Shown here: positions 33,489 through 42,977 of the stretch, one piece after another
Numbering within the stretch: the stretch's first letter is position 1
Layout: every line of letters begins with the position of its first letter
DNA from: CAZUGO01 sp964619935
GTDB lineage: Bacteria; Planctomycetota; Phycisphaerae; UBA1845; CAIVHJ01
Direction: 5' to 3'
DNA: 64,000 nt
NCBI GenBank assembly: GCA_964619935.1
Contig: CAZUGO010000079.1
Location: 110,792-174,791, forward strand
Translations under genes and position numbers: made by a program
The notes under the pieces: model-generated
Databases searched by the model: none
The model's input: the letters and a program-made list of their open reading frames with translations, nothing else
What the model was told of the DNA's origin: nothing

Positions 33489-34538
33489 TCAGGGATGGCG
33501 CCGGCGAAATTGGTCACGCAACTCGGGATCAGTGATGCGGATGGTGGACTGCTCAAACAGCTCCTGCTCCAATGTGTGCATGGCGCTGCGAATCCGGCGG
33601 TCGGCCAATTCGGACCGCACCTGCGCGACAGAAGGGTTATCGGCGGTCTGAGTGCCGGACTCGATGAATCGTTCCAACCGCAGGAGATGGAAATCTCCGC
33701 CGATCCTGATGGCGCTGGAGGTGCCGCCGGGGCTCAACGCGAATGCCGCCGCCCGCAAGGCCTCCGGAATCTGCTCCTGCTGACGGGCGAAGGGCGGCAG
33801 CAGCCCGCCCAGGGCGGCGGTCACACGCTGGGTGCTGTAGGCCGCGGTCAGCTCCGCGAAATCCTCACCGCGATCCAGGCGGCGACGGACCTCGGTGACG
33901 GTTCGCAGGTCCGGCAGCACCATCAGCCGGCAGACCGCCTGGCGGCCGTGCCGCCGTTCGAGTTCCATCCGGACCTCGGCATCGGTCACTTGGACTTGCG
34001 ACTCGGCCATCTTTCGTAGATAGGCGTTCCGTTCGGTGCTCAACCGGAACTCCTCGGCCGAGATGCGCTTTTCGTCGAGCAGGGTCTGGAGGACCTGTTG
34101 CCCGGCGCGGCTGCGGACCCGGGCATCGTGCTCCGGGGCGGCCTGGAGGGCCATGGCGTCGACGGCGCGATCGTACTCCGCCCGAATGTCGCCGTCGTCG
34201 ACCGTCACACCCTGGCGCTGGGCCGCGGAGCGAACCACTTCCAACGCGACCAGTTGTTCCAGGACGAACAGCCCGTGACTGCGCTCCAGCAGTTCGGCAA
34301 ACTGCTGCCGGCTGATCCGGCGGTCATTGACCCACGCCAGCGGTTGCTCCTCAATGGTCACATCAGCCGGTGGGGCCGACGGGCCGCGCCGGGCGGCGGA
34401 CCGCGGCGGGTCAGCAACCGGGTGCTCCAGCAGTTGCTCCACGGTGACCCGCTCCGGCGGGTTGGCCGGGTTGCAGCCGCACAACCCCAGCAGGATCGCC
34501 CCGCCCGTCACCCATCGCTTCCTCACGCCCATGAGCAC
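33489..34538 (-). CDS. SurA/PrsA-like peptidyl-prolyl isomerase lipoprotein
   Basis: 349 residues. The lipobox is LLGLCGC after MLMGVRKRWVTGGAI. A SurA-N-like helical region follows (PLAWVNDRRISRQQFAELLERSHGLFVLEQLVALEVV ... AEEFRLSTERNAYLRKMAE). Then comes a parvulin-type segment (CRLMVLPDLRTVTEVRRRLDRGEDFAELTAAYSTQRVTAALGGLLPPF) with the FAxLAxxYS signature. It acts as a periplasmic folding chaperone or isomerase. The GTG at 34538 has GGAG 6-8 bases upstream and overlaps the upstream gene by 16 bases; an ATG at 34532 is possible. Confidence 0.78.
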   Translation of the reverse strand: MLMGVRKRWVTGGAILLGLCGCNPANPPERVTVEQLLEHPVADPPRSAARRGPSAPPADVTIEEQPLAWVNDRRISRQQFAELLERSHGLFVLEQLVALEVVRSAAQRQGVTVDDGDIRAEYDRAVDAMALQAAPEHDARVRSRAGQQVLQTLLDEKRISAEEFRLSTERNAYLRKMAESQVQVTDAEVRMELERRHGRQAVCRLMVLPDLRTVTEVRRRLDRGEDFAELTAAYSTQRVTAALGGLLPPFARQQEQIPEALRAAAFALSPGGTSSAIRIGGDFHLLRLERFIESGTQTADNPSVAQVRSELADRRIRSAMHTLEQELFEQSTIRITDPELRDQFRRRHP

Positions 34539-35320
34539 TGTGTCTCCGGCAGGGGCACGGGTCCGTGCGACTGTTCAGCAGGCGCCGCCGGCGCGTCGTC
34601 CGCCCGACCGGATGTCGCGCCGCGGTCGGTCGCCAGGTGGATCAACAAACCGATCAGCACGATGCCGATGACGATAAACACGGCAACCATCCGGCCGAGT
34701 GGCCGATCCGATGGCAGGCTGAGCGCGGACTTGCGAACCGGGGACTCGCTGACCGCTTTGCCCAGTTCGCTGAGCGCTTCGGAGGTGGGGGCGGCAGCGG
34801 GTCGCGAGGCGGTGTCGGCTCGATAGTTACCGTCAAGCGGTACCTTGCACTTCGGGCAATAGCGCTCGGCCGGATTGATGGACACCTGACAATTCCAGCA
34901 GCGACCCAACAGCCTGGCGATCAGCGGGGTGTCGGCTGCGTACCGCCACTGAGCGTAGGTCGTCGGTCCGCGCACGATGGAGGTGGCAGTCAGCACGTGG
35001 CGCTTGATCTGCCGCGCGATGCGCTCCAGGGTGACTCCCGGGAATGGGCGGATCGGATCGTAGACGTACCACGGCCCGCTGTGTTTGGCCATCCGAGCCA
35101 GCATTTCCTGGCTGAGGTCCTGCCCGCAATGCCCGCAAGCGTCCTGGTGGCGGCGGACCAAGTTTGCACACGAGACGCAGGGCGTCGAATCGCCGTGCCA
35201 GATGTCGCGGGCGTGCGGGCTCAGCGGGCCGAAGCCGTCGCGGGCAGCCCGGTTGAACGGATGTTCTTCCCGAGCGGGATCGGACGATTCGGGTCTTGGG
35301 GATGTCGGTTCGTCGGTCAT
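34523..35320 (-). CDS. Double zinc-ribbon protein with one membrane helix
   Basis: 265 residues from the ATG at 35320 (MTDEPTSPRPES). A first zinc ribbon is seen at CVSCANLVRRHQDACGHCG near residue 45 and a second at CWNCQVSINPAERYCPKC near residue 140. A hydrophobic helix (MVAVFIVIGIVLIGLLIHLA) lies near residue 225, with a short tail outside. It looks like a cytoplasmic zinc-ribbon sensor or adaptor tethered to the membrane. Its end overlaps the start of the SurA-like gene by 16 bases, so the two are translationally coupled and may act in the same envelope process. Confidence 0.72.
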   Translation of the reverse strand: MTDEPTSPRPESSDPAREEHPFNRAARDGFGPLSPHARDIWHGDSTPCVSCANLVRRHQDACGHCGQDLSQEMLARMAKHSGPWYVYDPIRPFPGVTLERIARQIKRHVLTATSIVRGPTTYAQWRYAADTPLIARLLGRCWNCQVSINPAERYCPKCKVPLDGNYRADTASRPAAAPTSEALSELGKAVSESPVRKSALSLPSDRPLGRMVAVFIVIGIVLIGLLIHLATDRGATSGRADDAPAAPAEQSHGPVPLPETQCSWA

Positions 35321-35404
35321 GGCATGCCTGTATTGCGCCGGCGCCAGATGGCGGGCATCACGGGGCCTTCTGCCTAATGATAGGGCCATTGCCAGGCAGG
35401 TCAA

Positions 35405-36508
35405 TCACGGAGACTGGAAGGGGCAGCGGTCTTGCGCGCTGATTGCAATGCCCACACCCGGCAGTCGCTCGGCCAGTTGCTGAGCCAGGATTGACAGGAC
35501 CGGCCGCTCGCTGGACCAGTGGCCCAGGGCAATGGCGGCCGCTCCGCAGCGCTGCACGGCCAGGGCGTCGTGGTGGTGGATTTCGCCGGTAATCACGCAA
35601 TCGCCGCTGCCGAGTCCCAAGTTCCGCAGGGCGGAACCGGCGGCCCCGGCGCAAACCGCCACCCGGGTGATGCGCTGCCGCGGATCGCCGACGGTTTGCA
35701 GGGCCCGGCTGGGCACTTGGTGCTTCAGGTCGTCGGCCAGAGCGGCCAGCGGCCGTGGCTGAACCAGGGGCCCGATCCGTCCGATGCCGGGCATCGGCCG
35801 CTTGCGGAGGGGGTAAATGTCGAAAGCCGGTTCCTCATAGGGATGGGACTGCTGGATCGCCGCCACCACACCGGCGAGGGCCTGCTCCGGGACCACCACC
35901 TCCAGGCGGATCTCCGAAACGGTCTCATCCCTGCCCGCCTGACCGATGTGCGGTGAGCTGTGGTCGCCGCCCTGGAAGGTGCCGCTGCCGGGCGTGCGGA
36001 AGCTGCACCGCTGATAGTCACCGATCCTGCCGCCACCGCCTGCGAACATGGCCGCCGCCACGGTATCGAGTGCGGCTTCGGGAACGAAGACCACCACCTT
36101 GGTGTCCTGCCCCGGCGGATCGACGAATTCGAACGGCTGCAGGTCAGTGGCGCCGCACAGGGCGGCGAGGGCGTCATTGGTCCCGGGGGTCGCCGCGTCC
36201 AGGGCGGTGTGCATGGAATAGATGGCCAGGTCATGGCGGATGGCCTGCCAGACCCGCGCGTCTGTGCCGGTGCCGTGGGCCTGCAGCCGCGAGATCGGCT
36301 TGAACAACGGCGGGTGATACACCAGCAGCAGGGCGGCCCGTTCCGCCAGGGCTTCTTGCAGCACGGCGTCGGTTAGATCGATGGACAGCAGCAGGGACCG
36401 GCAGTCCGCCCGGCCGTCACCCGCCAGCAGGCCGACGTTGTCCCACGATTGAGCCAGATGCAGCGGCGCGATCGATTCCAGGACTAGGCAGACCTCGTCG
36501 AGTGTCAT
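35405..36508 (-). CDS. Nif3-like dinuclear metal centre protein
   Basis: 367 residues from the ATG at 36508, AAGGAG 7 bases upstream. MTLDEVCLVLESIAPLHLAQSWDNVGLL is the diagnostic N terminus. VYHPPLFKPISRL and YSMHTALDAATPGTNDALA carry metal-binding His residues, and VITGEIHHHDALAVQ and ALGHWSSERPVL the C-terminal His/Glu ligands. Between about residues 130 and 235 there is the PII/CutA-like insert found in longer Nif3 proteins (TKVVVFVPEAALDTVAAAMF ... VVVPEQALAGVVAAI ... HPYEEPAFDIYPL). Members are annotated as GTP cyclohydrolase 1 type 2, but the physiological reaction is unsettled. Confidence 0.9.
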   Translation of the reverse strand: MTLDEVCLVLESIAPLHLAQSWDNVGLLAGDGRADCRSLLLSIDLTDAVLQEALAERAALLLVYHPPLFKPISRLQAHGTGTDARVWQAIRHDLAIYSMHTALDAATPGTNDALAALCGATDLQPFEFVDPPGQDTKVVVFVPEAALDTVAAAMFAGGGGRIGDYQRCSFRTPGSGTFQGGDHSSPHIGQAGRDETVSEIRLEVVVPEQALAGVVAAIQQSHPYEEPAFDIYPLRKRPMPGIGRIGPLVQPRPLAALADDLKHQVPSRALQTVGDPRQRITRVAVCAGAAGSALRNLGLGSGDCVITGEIHHHDALAVQRCGAAAIALGHWSSERPVLSILAQQLAERLPGVGIAISAQDRCPFQSP

Positions 36509-36670
36509 CACGCGCTCCTTGCAGGAAATGGGGTCCAGCGTGGTATTCTGCGACGATCGTCGGTGATTCGCAACCACGCCGCCAGGACACCGGACCCGGC
36601 GCTGCCCTGGGGTCGGCGGGTGGACGCCGCCCCCACGGTCCGGGTCAATTCCAATGGCGGGTCACCATCG

Positions 36671-36676
36671 ATATAC
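36671..36676 (+). promoter_or_regulatory. -10 box of the DUF885 gene
   Basis: TATACT about 37 bases before the ATG at 36713. The first ATG at 36698 contains the ribosome site AAAGGA of the second, so 36713 is preferred as the start. Confidence 0.45.
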
Positions 36677-36712
36677 TGATGTCGCGGTTTTTCTTGAATG
36701 AAAGGACCCCTG

Positions 36713-38512
36713 ATGTCTCGCCGAATCACGGCATTACGGATGCTGCTGACGCTGTTTGCGATCGGGTCGCCGCGCTGGGTCGTCGCCGCATCGCCGGCCG
36801 AGTCGCTGCACCAGCTGTTTGCCGATCAGTTCGAATGGCGCAAGCATGAGTTTCCCGATTTCGCCATGTCCATCGGCGATTACCGCCACGCCGGCGTCCT
36901 GGCCGACCATTCGCGGGCGGCCATCGAGCGGCGCCATCGCCAGACCCAGGGGTTCCTGGAGCGCTTGCAGGCCATCGATCGGGCGGCGCTGGACCCCACC
37001 GATCAACTCAACTACGACCTGTTCCAACAACAGCTCGCCGACAACCTCGCCGAGCACGAATACCGCATGTGGCTGGCGCCGGTCGGGGGTCGCTCGGGTC
37101 CGCAGCAGACCGTGCCGCAGATGCACGAGCGCGTCCGGTTTGAGACCTACGCGGACTACGATCACTACCTGAGTCGTCTCGAGCAGGTGCCCGCGCTGAC
37201 CCAGGACACCGTGGCCCTGCTGCGCTCCGGTGTCGCAGAGGGTCGCACCGTTCCCAAGATCACCCTCGAGGGGTTGCCGGCTCAGTTCCAGGTGCTCCAG
37301 CAGGGCGGGCTGAACGACCTGCGGACTCCATTCGAGCACCTGCCGGCGTCGGTGTCGGCGGAGCAGGCCAGGGCGTTGCAAGAACGATTCGACAGCAAGA
37401 CCCTGCCGATCGTCCAGACCGCCATGCTGGTGTTCGGCGATTACGTCGTGACCGAGTATCTCCCCAAGTGCCGCGATACGGTGGCGGCCTCGGCGCTGCC
37501 CAACGGTCGGCAGTACTATGCCCATCGTCTGCGGGTCAACACCACCACCGACCTCAGCGCCCAGGCCATCCACGAGCTGGGGCTCAAGGAAGTGCAGCGC
37601 ATCCGCACCGAGATGATGGCGGTGATCCGGAGCAGTGATTTCATGAGCACGCATTCCGATGCCGCCACGCTGCCGGACGCCGAGTTGTTCAGCGCCTTTC
37701 TGAAGTACCTACGGACCGCACCGCGGTTCTATTGCCAGACCGAAGACGAGTTGCTGCGCGGGTATCGCGATATTTGCAAGCGCATCGATGCCGGGCTGCC
37801 CGGCCTGTTTACCGTGTTGCCGCGGCTACCCTACGGGGTGCGCAAGATTCCCGACTTCATGGCCCCCAGCCAGACCACGGCGTACTACAGCCGCGGCGAC
37901 ATTCGCAACGCGCAGCCCGGCTATTTCTACGCCAACACCTACGCCCTGGATCAACGCCCCAAGTACGAGATGATCGCCCTGGCGTTACACGAGGCCGTTC
38001 CCGGTCACCATCTGCAGGTGGCCTTGGCCCAGGAACTCGACGAGGTGCCGGCGTTTCGCCGCCATTCCTGGGTGACCGCGTTCGGTGAGGGCTGGGCGCT
38101 GTATGCCGAGCGCCTGGGCCTGGAGATGCGCTTGTATGACGATCCGTATGACAATTTCGGACGGCTGCTTTATGAAATGTGGCGGGCCTGCCGCCTGGTG
38201 GTCGACCCGGGGATGCACGCCCTGGGCTGGTCGCGCGACCGGGCCATCCAGTTCATGATCGACAACACCGCCCTGAGTGAGTTGAACATCAAGAATGAAG
38301 TCGATCGCTACATCAGTTGGCCGGGGCAGGCGACCGCATACAAGGTCGGTGAACTCAAGATCCGCGAATTGCGGGCCCGGGCCGAGGCCAGGTTGGGCCC
38401 CCGCTTCGACCTGCGGGCCTTTCACGACCAGATTCTGGGGGCCGGATCCCTGCCCCTGACGCTCTTGGAAAAGCGGATCGAGGCCTGGATGGCCCAGCGC
38501 GCTTCCGGTTGA
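36713..38512 (+). CDS. Exported DUF885-family metallopeptidase-like protein
   Basis: 599 residues. The ATG at 36713 has AAAGGA 7 bases upstream, and a signal peptide follows (MSRRITALRMLLTLFAIGS). The family is DUF885, thought to be M32-like metallopeptidases. The zinc-type motif is LALHEAVPGHHLQVALAQEL near residue 425, followed by WVTAFGEGWALYAERLGLEM, which holds the downstream Glu ligand. KIPDFMAPSQTTAYYSRGD and PGQATAYKVGELKIRELR are other conserved blocks. It is expected in the periplasm or outside the cell. The YbaK-like gene follows 49 bases later on the same strand. Confidence 0.88.
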   Translation: MSRRITALRMLLTLFAIGSPRWVVAASPAESLHQLFADQFEWRKHEFPDFAMSIGDYRHAGVLADHSRAAIERRHRQTQGFLERLQAIDRAALDPTDQLNYDLFQQQLADNLAEHEYRMWLAPVGGRSGPQQTVPQMHERVRFETYADYDHYLSRLEQVPALTQDTVALLRSGVAEGRTVPKITLEGLPAQFQVLQQGGLNDLRTPFEHLPASVSAEQARALQERFDSKTLPIVQTAMLVFGDYVVTEYLPKCRDTVAASALPNGRQYYAHRLRVNTTTDLSAQAIHELGLKEVQRIRTEMMAVIRSSDFMSTHSDAATLPDAELFSAFLKYLRTAPRFYCQTEDELLRGYRDICKRIDAGLPGLFTVLPRLPYGVRKIPDFMAPSQTTAYYSRGDIRNAQPGYFYANTYALDQRPKYEMIALALHEAVPGHHLQVALAQELDEVPAFRRHSWVTAFGEGWALYAERLGLEMRLYDDPYDNFGRLLYEMWRACRLVVDPGMHALGWSRDRAIQFMIDNTALSELNIKNEVDRYISWPGQATAYKVGELKIRELRARAEARLGPRFDLRAFHDQILGAGSLPLTLLEKRIEAWMAQRASG

Positions 38513-38561
38513 GCCGGGCGCGGGTCGGGTAACCTCTCGGCAGTAGAAGGCGGCCTCCACA

Positions 38562-39050
38562 ATGGGCGATCCGGCAGTCCTGCAGGCCATCCGTGATTTG
38601 CTGAATGCCCGCGGCTGCATCTTTCGGGAAGTGCACCACGAGCCGACCTACACCTCCGAGCAGTCGGCCAGGGCCCGCGGTGAAAGCGTTCGCATCGGCG
38701 GCAAGGCCTTGCTGCTGAAGATCGAAGACGTCTTTCGGCTGTTCGTCCTGAGCGCCGCCTGCCAACTGGATTCGGCCGCGATCCGCCGCCACTTCGGCGT
38801 GCGCACGCTGCGCTTTGCCAGGCCGGAGGAACTCGCGGATCTCACGGGCCTGGTCCCCGGCAGTGTGCCGCCGTTCGGCGCCCCCGTGTTGCCGTTCGAA
38901 CTATTCGTCGACGAGTCGATTACCCAGAACCAGCGGATTGCGTTCAACGCCGGATCGCTGACCGATTCGATCATCATGGAGACGGGCGACTACCTGGAGG
39001 TGGCCCGGCCGACCGTGTTTCGATTTTCGGCCGCAGCGGCCGAGGGCTGA
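38562..39050 (+). CDS. YbaK/ProX-like aminoacyl-tRNA deacylase
   Basis: 162 residues from the ATG at 38562 (MGDPAVLQAIRDLLNARG). The family hydrolyses misacylated tRNA such as Cys-tRNA-Pro or Ala-tRNA-Pro. SARARGESVRIGGKALLLKIEDVFRLFVLSA contains the conserved Lys that positions the substrate, and GLVPGSVPPFGAP is the family loop. YLEVARPTVFRFS closes the protein. It is a free-standing editing domain; specificity cannot be read from sequence alone. Confidence 0.85.
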   Translation: MGDPAVLQAIRDLLNARGCIFREVHHEPTYTSEQSARARGESVRIGGKALLLKIEDVFRLFVLSAACQLDSAAIRRHFGVRTLRFARPEELADLTGLVPGSVPPFGAPVLPFELFVDESITQNQRIAFNAGSLTDSIIMETGDYLEVARPTVFRFSAAAAEG

Positions 39051-39059
39051 GCCGGGCGC

Positions 39060-39368
39060 TTACTCGCGGGCCTCGATGAACCAGCAGCGCTCAAGCAGCT
39101 CCAGCTCCATTCCTTCCTCGGAGGCGCTGCTGACCAGGCCCGGTTGGACGACCTGTTGCTGGGCCACGAACCGCGGGCCGGGGACGCCGTCGAGGTAACC
39201 CAGCGACACGCAATCGTCGTGCACCTGAACGTGACGGCGGTGCCGGCACTTGGGGCAATCGAAGTACAGCAGGAGGTGCTCGGGCCAACTCGCGGTGCAG
39301 TGCTCGAAGACCTCCTCCACGGTGTGCCGGATTCCGCAGCCGGGACATGACAGCAATTGAACATCCAT
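39060..39368 (-). CDS. Small zinc-ribbon protein, 102 residues
   Basis: Starts at the ATG at 39368 (MDVQLLSCPGCGIRH), AAAGGA 7 bases upstream. SCPGCG and FDCPKC form a four-Cys zinc ribbon with about 30 residues between pairs. The acidic C terminus (SEEGMELELLERCWFIEARE) has no motif. It is convergent with the YbaK-like gene, stops 9 bases apart. The function is unknown; binding to RNA, DNA or a protein partner is possible. Confidence 0.68.
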   Translation of the reverse strand: MDVQLLSCPGCGIRHTVEEVFEHCTASWPEHLLLYFDCPKCRHRRHVQVHDDCVSLGYLDGVPGPRFVAQQQVVQPGLVSSASEEGMELELLERCWFIEARE

Positions 39369-39547
39369 AGTCAGTCCTTTGTGTGTCGAAGTGCGTCCGC
39401 GTACAGGGACTCTGTGGGCGCTTCGAGAATCAGGACCGGCTCGTGGCGGCCAGTCGAAGGAAATGATCGACGCCCATGGTCCAGAGCCCCGGGGTTGCCG
39501 GTCGTCGGTTGCAATTCGGTCGCAGTATACCCAATCGAGTGCATGGA

Positions 39548-42415
39548 TCACAACCGCGGTGCCGGCGCCTCGGGCGGCGGCGGCGCGCCGGCACTGCCAT
39601 GGCCGAGGGCACCCAGAACCGACTGCAGGGCGGCGACCCGGGGGTGCCGCGGGCCGTAGACCGCCTGATAACGGCGCAGGGCCTCGCGGTAGTGGGCCTC
39701 GGCACGCTGCGGCCGGCCGGTGTGTTGCAACACCGTGCCCATGTTGATGAAGCAGGCGGCCACGCGCGGATCGCTGCTTTCGGGCAGGCGCCCGATCAGG
39801 TCCAGCGCCTCGGTGCCGGCCAGCTCTGCTTCGGAGAGCGCCCCGGCATTGATCAGGGCGGCCTGCAGGTTGACCAGGCTGTAGAGCACATCGGGGTGGT
39901 CGGGCCCCAAGTGCGCCCGCCGGACGGCGAGCGTCTGGCGGAACAGGGCGACGGCGGGTTCGTGGCGGTGGTCGGCGCACAGCAGTGCGGCCAGTTGATC
40001 GAGGCTGGCCAGCGTTCGTGGATGACCCGCACCCAGGCGGGCTCGTTGGATGGCCAGCGCCGGGCGGAGATGGTTCTGAGCGTGATCCGAGTCGCCCCGC
40101 AGGTAATGCAGGACCGCGAGTTCGTGCAGCGTCGCGGCCACGGCCAGGTGGTCGTCACCCAGAGTCTGGCGGCGAATATGCAGCGCCTGGTACAGGTGCT
40201 GCTCAGCGGTGCGGTCACGGCCCAGCGCCCGTTCGCTGATCCCGAGATCGTGCAGTCCGGCGGCGATGGCCGGATGGTTGAACGGCAGATGGCGGCGGCG
40301 AATCTCAAGGGCGCGGCGGCAGAGGGCTTCGGCCTGATCATGATCACAGCGGGCTCGGGCGACCGTGGCTCGGGCATTGAGCAGCGCCGCCACGCGCACA
40401 TCGTCGGGTCCCCACAGGGCGATCCCGTCGTCCAGTGCCTGGGCATAGTGGGCGTCGGCGCGATCGTGGCGGCCCAGCGCAAACGCCGCGGTTCCCAGAT
40501 TGCTCATCACCATGACGGTCGACGCCGCGCCCGCTTCACCGAGCGCTCGGTAGTGTTCCAGGGCCCGCCTGAAGTGCGTCCGTGCCTTGGGGTAGGCCCC
40601 GCGCTGGTAGCAGAGCATTCCCTGGTGGTTGGCCAGGGCGGCGGTGAGTGCTCGGGCCGAGCCGGGAGCGGCGGACTCGAGCAGTGCACCGGCGTGCTGC
40701 AACAGCGCATCGGCTTGCGGGTGCTTGCCTTGATCCATGCACACGCCGGCGAGCTGGTCCAACGTCGCGCAGCGTCGCAGCAGGCCTGCGGGGTCGCCAG
40801 CGTCGCGGATTTCCAGCACCCGCCGGAGGTGGGTCTCGGCTTGGTCATACCATCCGAAATAGCGACAGGCCCTGGCGATGGCCGTTCGCAGGCTGGCCTG
40901 AACCTCGGGCTGGCCGGCGTGCTTGTGCTCGACCTGTTCGGCGGCGCGATCCAACAGCACGCGCACCGCCGGCCGATCGCCCTCGCGTGCGGCCGCAGGC
41001 CGGGTCGCGCCCAACAGGTCCTGAAAAAGGTGCAAGCCGTCGCGCTCCAGCGGATCGAGCAATCCCTCGATAAGGTCGGTCAGTTGACCCGCGCTGCGGC
41101 GGGCGGTGGTCTCACGCCGCCGCACCCCCGCCAGTGAGCCGGCATACCAGCCGCTGACGGCAAGCAGGACGGCGACGGCGATCGCCGCGCCGCCGCAAGC
41201 CCAACGTCGCCGCCGCAGGGCCGTGGTCATCACGTAGCATCGCGATCCGCAGCGCGCGGACACCGGCCGGCAGGCGCAGAAGCGCTCCAGGTCGTCCACC
41301 AGATCGTGGACCGAGGCATAACGGTCCGCCGGCGACTTGGCGATGGCTTTCAGGATGATGGCGTCGAGGTCGCCGCGCAGGTCGCGGCGCAGTCGGGTCG
41401 GTGTGGTGCCGCGGCAGCGGGCCGGGTGCTCAGCCGCGGTGCTGCTGCGTCGGCGACGGTCTGGCCGCGCGCCGCGGGCCACGGTGCTGCTGGGGCGGCG
41501 CGGCGCGGCACCGCACACCACACGCATCCGTTCCGCGGGGTCGGCCCCAGGGGGAAAGTCGTATGGCCGCTGACCGGTCAGCAATTCATGCAGAATGATG
41601 CCCAGCGAATAAATGTCACTGGATGCGGACACCGTGTGCCCGCGCATCTGTTCCGGGCTGGCATATCGCGGCGTTGCCAGCGGCACGCCGGTCTCGTGGA
41701 TCTCGCCGGGATCGTTCAGCAGGCGGGCAATCCCAAAGTCGACGAGTTTGGGAACCCCGGCCCCGGTGACCAGGATGTTCGCCGGCTTGAGGTCGCCGTG
41801 GACAATCCGCCCGGCATGCGAATCGCGAACCGCCAGGCACACGGTCGTAAACAGGGCCAGGCGCTGCCGCACCGTCAGCCGGTGACGATCGCAGTAGTGG
41901 TCGAGCGGCAGTCCGTCGACCAACTCCATCACCAGGTAGGGTTGGCCGTCTGGCGTGACCCCGCCATCGTACAGCCGGGCGATATTGGCATGGTCGAGGC
42001 TGGCCAGGGTCTGGCGTTCCCGCCGGAAGCGGCGCCGCATCACCGGGTCGCCGGACATTCCCTGACGAATCAGCTTTACGGCCACCTGCTTGTCGTATTG
42101 CCGGTCGGCGCGCACGCCTTGGTAGACGCTGCCCATGCCGCCGCGACCGATCAACGACACCAGTCGGTAGGCACCGACGCGCTGTCCGACGGCCGTCGGT
42201 TCGGCCATCCCGGCGAGCACCTGGACCGCCGCTCCGGCCAGCGGTGCCGCGAAGCTGTGTCCCGTCGTCCGATCGCGGCCAATCAAGTCTTCGACCACCC
42301 GGCACAACCGTGGATCGCGGGCCCGCAGGTCCCGGAGCAGCGCGATGCGATCGGTGGGGTCGGCCTCCAACCAGGCGAGGACCGCCTGTTTGGCCTCCGT
42401 CCAGCATTCAGGCAC
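39548..42415 (-). CDS. Serine/threonine protein kinase with membrane helix and TPR repeats
   Basis: About 955 residues. Kinase domain about residues 85-360: Gly loop LIGRGGMGSVYQ, Lys in VAVKLIRQG, catalytic loop IVHGDLKPANIL (HGD rather than HRD), VDFGIARLL and APE-like PRYASPEQM. A membrane helix lies near residue 415-435 (GGAAIAVAVLLAVSGWYAG). The rest is at least ten tetratricopeptide repeats (for example HLYQALHIRRQTLGDDHLAVAATLHELAVL) outside the membrane. The GTG at 42415 is chosen, because GGAGG lies 8-9 bases upstream and the overlap with the sigma gene is only 8 bases; an ATG at 42436 is possible. Such kinases are often coupled to ECF sigma factors in planctomycetes. Confidence 0.88.
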   Translation of the reverse strand: MPECWTEAKQAVLAWLEADPTDRIALLRDLRARDPRLCRVVEDLIGRDRTTGHSFAAPLAGAAVQVLAGMAEPTAVGQRVGAYRLVSLIGRGGMGSVYQGVRADRQYDKQVAVKLIRQGMSGDPVMRRRFRRERQTLASLDHANIARLYDGGVTPDGQPYLVMELVDGLPLDHYCDRHRLTVRQRLALFTTVCLAVRDSHAGRIVHGDLKPANILVTGAGVPKLVDFGIARLLNDPGEIHETGVPLATPRYASPEQMRGHTVSASSDIYSLGIILHELLTGQRPYDFPPGADPAERMRVVCGAAPRRPSSTVARGARPDRRRRSSTAAEHPARCRGTTPTRLRRDLRGDLDAIILKAIAKSPADRYASVHDLVDDLERFCACRPVSARCGSRCYVMTTALRRRRWACGGAAIAVAVLLAVSGWYAGSLAGVRRRETTARRSAGQLTDLIEGLLDPLERDGLHLFQDLLGATRPAAAREGDRPAVRVLLDRAAEQVEHKHAGQPEVQASLRTAIARACRYFGWYDQAETHLRRVLEIRDAGDPAGLLRRCATLDQLAGVCMDQGKHPQADALLQHAGALLESAAPGSARALTAALANHQGMLCYQRGAYPKARTHFRRALEHYRALGEAGAASTVMVMSNLGTAAFALGRHDRADAHYAQALDDGIALWGPDDVRVAALLNARATVARARCDHDQAEALCRRALEIRRRHLPFNHPAIAAGLHDLGISERALGRDRTAEQHLYQALHIRRQTLGDDHLAVAATLHELAVLHYLRGDSDHAQNHLRPALAIQRARLGAGHPRTLASLDQLAALLCADHRHEPAVALFRQTLAVRRAHLGPDHPDVLYSLVNLQAALINAGALSEAELAGTEALDLIGRLPESSDPRVAACFINMGTVLQHTGRPQRAEAHYREALRRYQAVYGPRHPRVAALQSVLGALGHGSAGAPPPPEAPAPRL

Positions 42416-42977
42416 GGTCCGGGGCCTCCAGTTCACGGCGCAACATCATCCGGGCAATCCGCCACTCGCGGCGAACGGTCACCGGTGACAATTCCAGGGC
42501 GGCGGCGGTCTGAGCTTCGGTGAGCCCGGCGAAGAAGCGCAGCTCCACGACCTGGGCCATCCGCGGATCCCTGGCCGCCAATGTGTGCAAGGCTTCATCC
42601 AGCGCCAGCAGGTCCAGCGACGGTCCGCCGCAGGCCATCTCGACGCGCTGCATCGGAACCCGTTCCCAACCACCGCCGCGCTTCATGGCTCGCCGGTTGC
42701 GGGCATGGTCAATCAGCACCTCGCGCATGGCGCTCGCGAACAAGCACAGAAAGTGCCGATGGTCCACGCCGCCAATCTGGTCGCGGGGCGCCAACCGCAA
42801 GTAGGCCTCATTGATCAGCGCGGTGGTCTGCAGTGTGTGGCCGGCGCGCTCACCGCTCATGTAGCGATGCGCCATTCTCCTGATCTGGTTGTACAGATCA
42901 GACGACAGCGCGAGCGGTCCCGGGCTGCTGCCCGAACTGTGGCTGGGCATTTTCCCTGGATCCGTGTGCTTGATCAT
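42408..42977 (-). CDS. ECF-subfamily RNA polymerase sigma factor (TIGR02999-like)
   Basis: 189 residues from the ATG at 42977, with GAGGGGAG about 7 bases upstream. Region 2 includes LYNQIRRMAHRYMSGERAGHTLQTTALINEAYLRL and HFLCLFASAMREVLIDHARNRRAMKRGGG. Region 4 is VVELRFFAGLTEAQTAAALELSPVTVRREWRIARMML. This form of ECF factor usually has no anti-sigma and is paired with a serine/threonine kinase, as here. Phosphorylation of the factor by the kinase is the proposed control (inference). Confidence 0.9.
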   Translation of the reverse strand: MIKHTDPGKMPSHSSGSSPGPLALSSDLYNQIRRMAHRYMSGERAGHTLQTTALINEAYLRLAPRDQIGGVDHRHFLCLFASAMREVLIDHARNRRAMKRGGGWERVPMQRVEMACGGPSLDLLALDEALHTLAARDPRMAQVVELRFFAGLTEAQTAAALELSPVTVRREWRIARMMLRRELEAPDRA

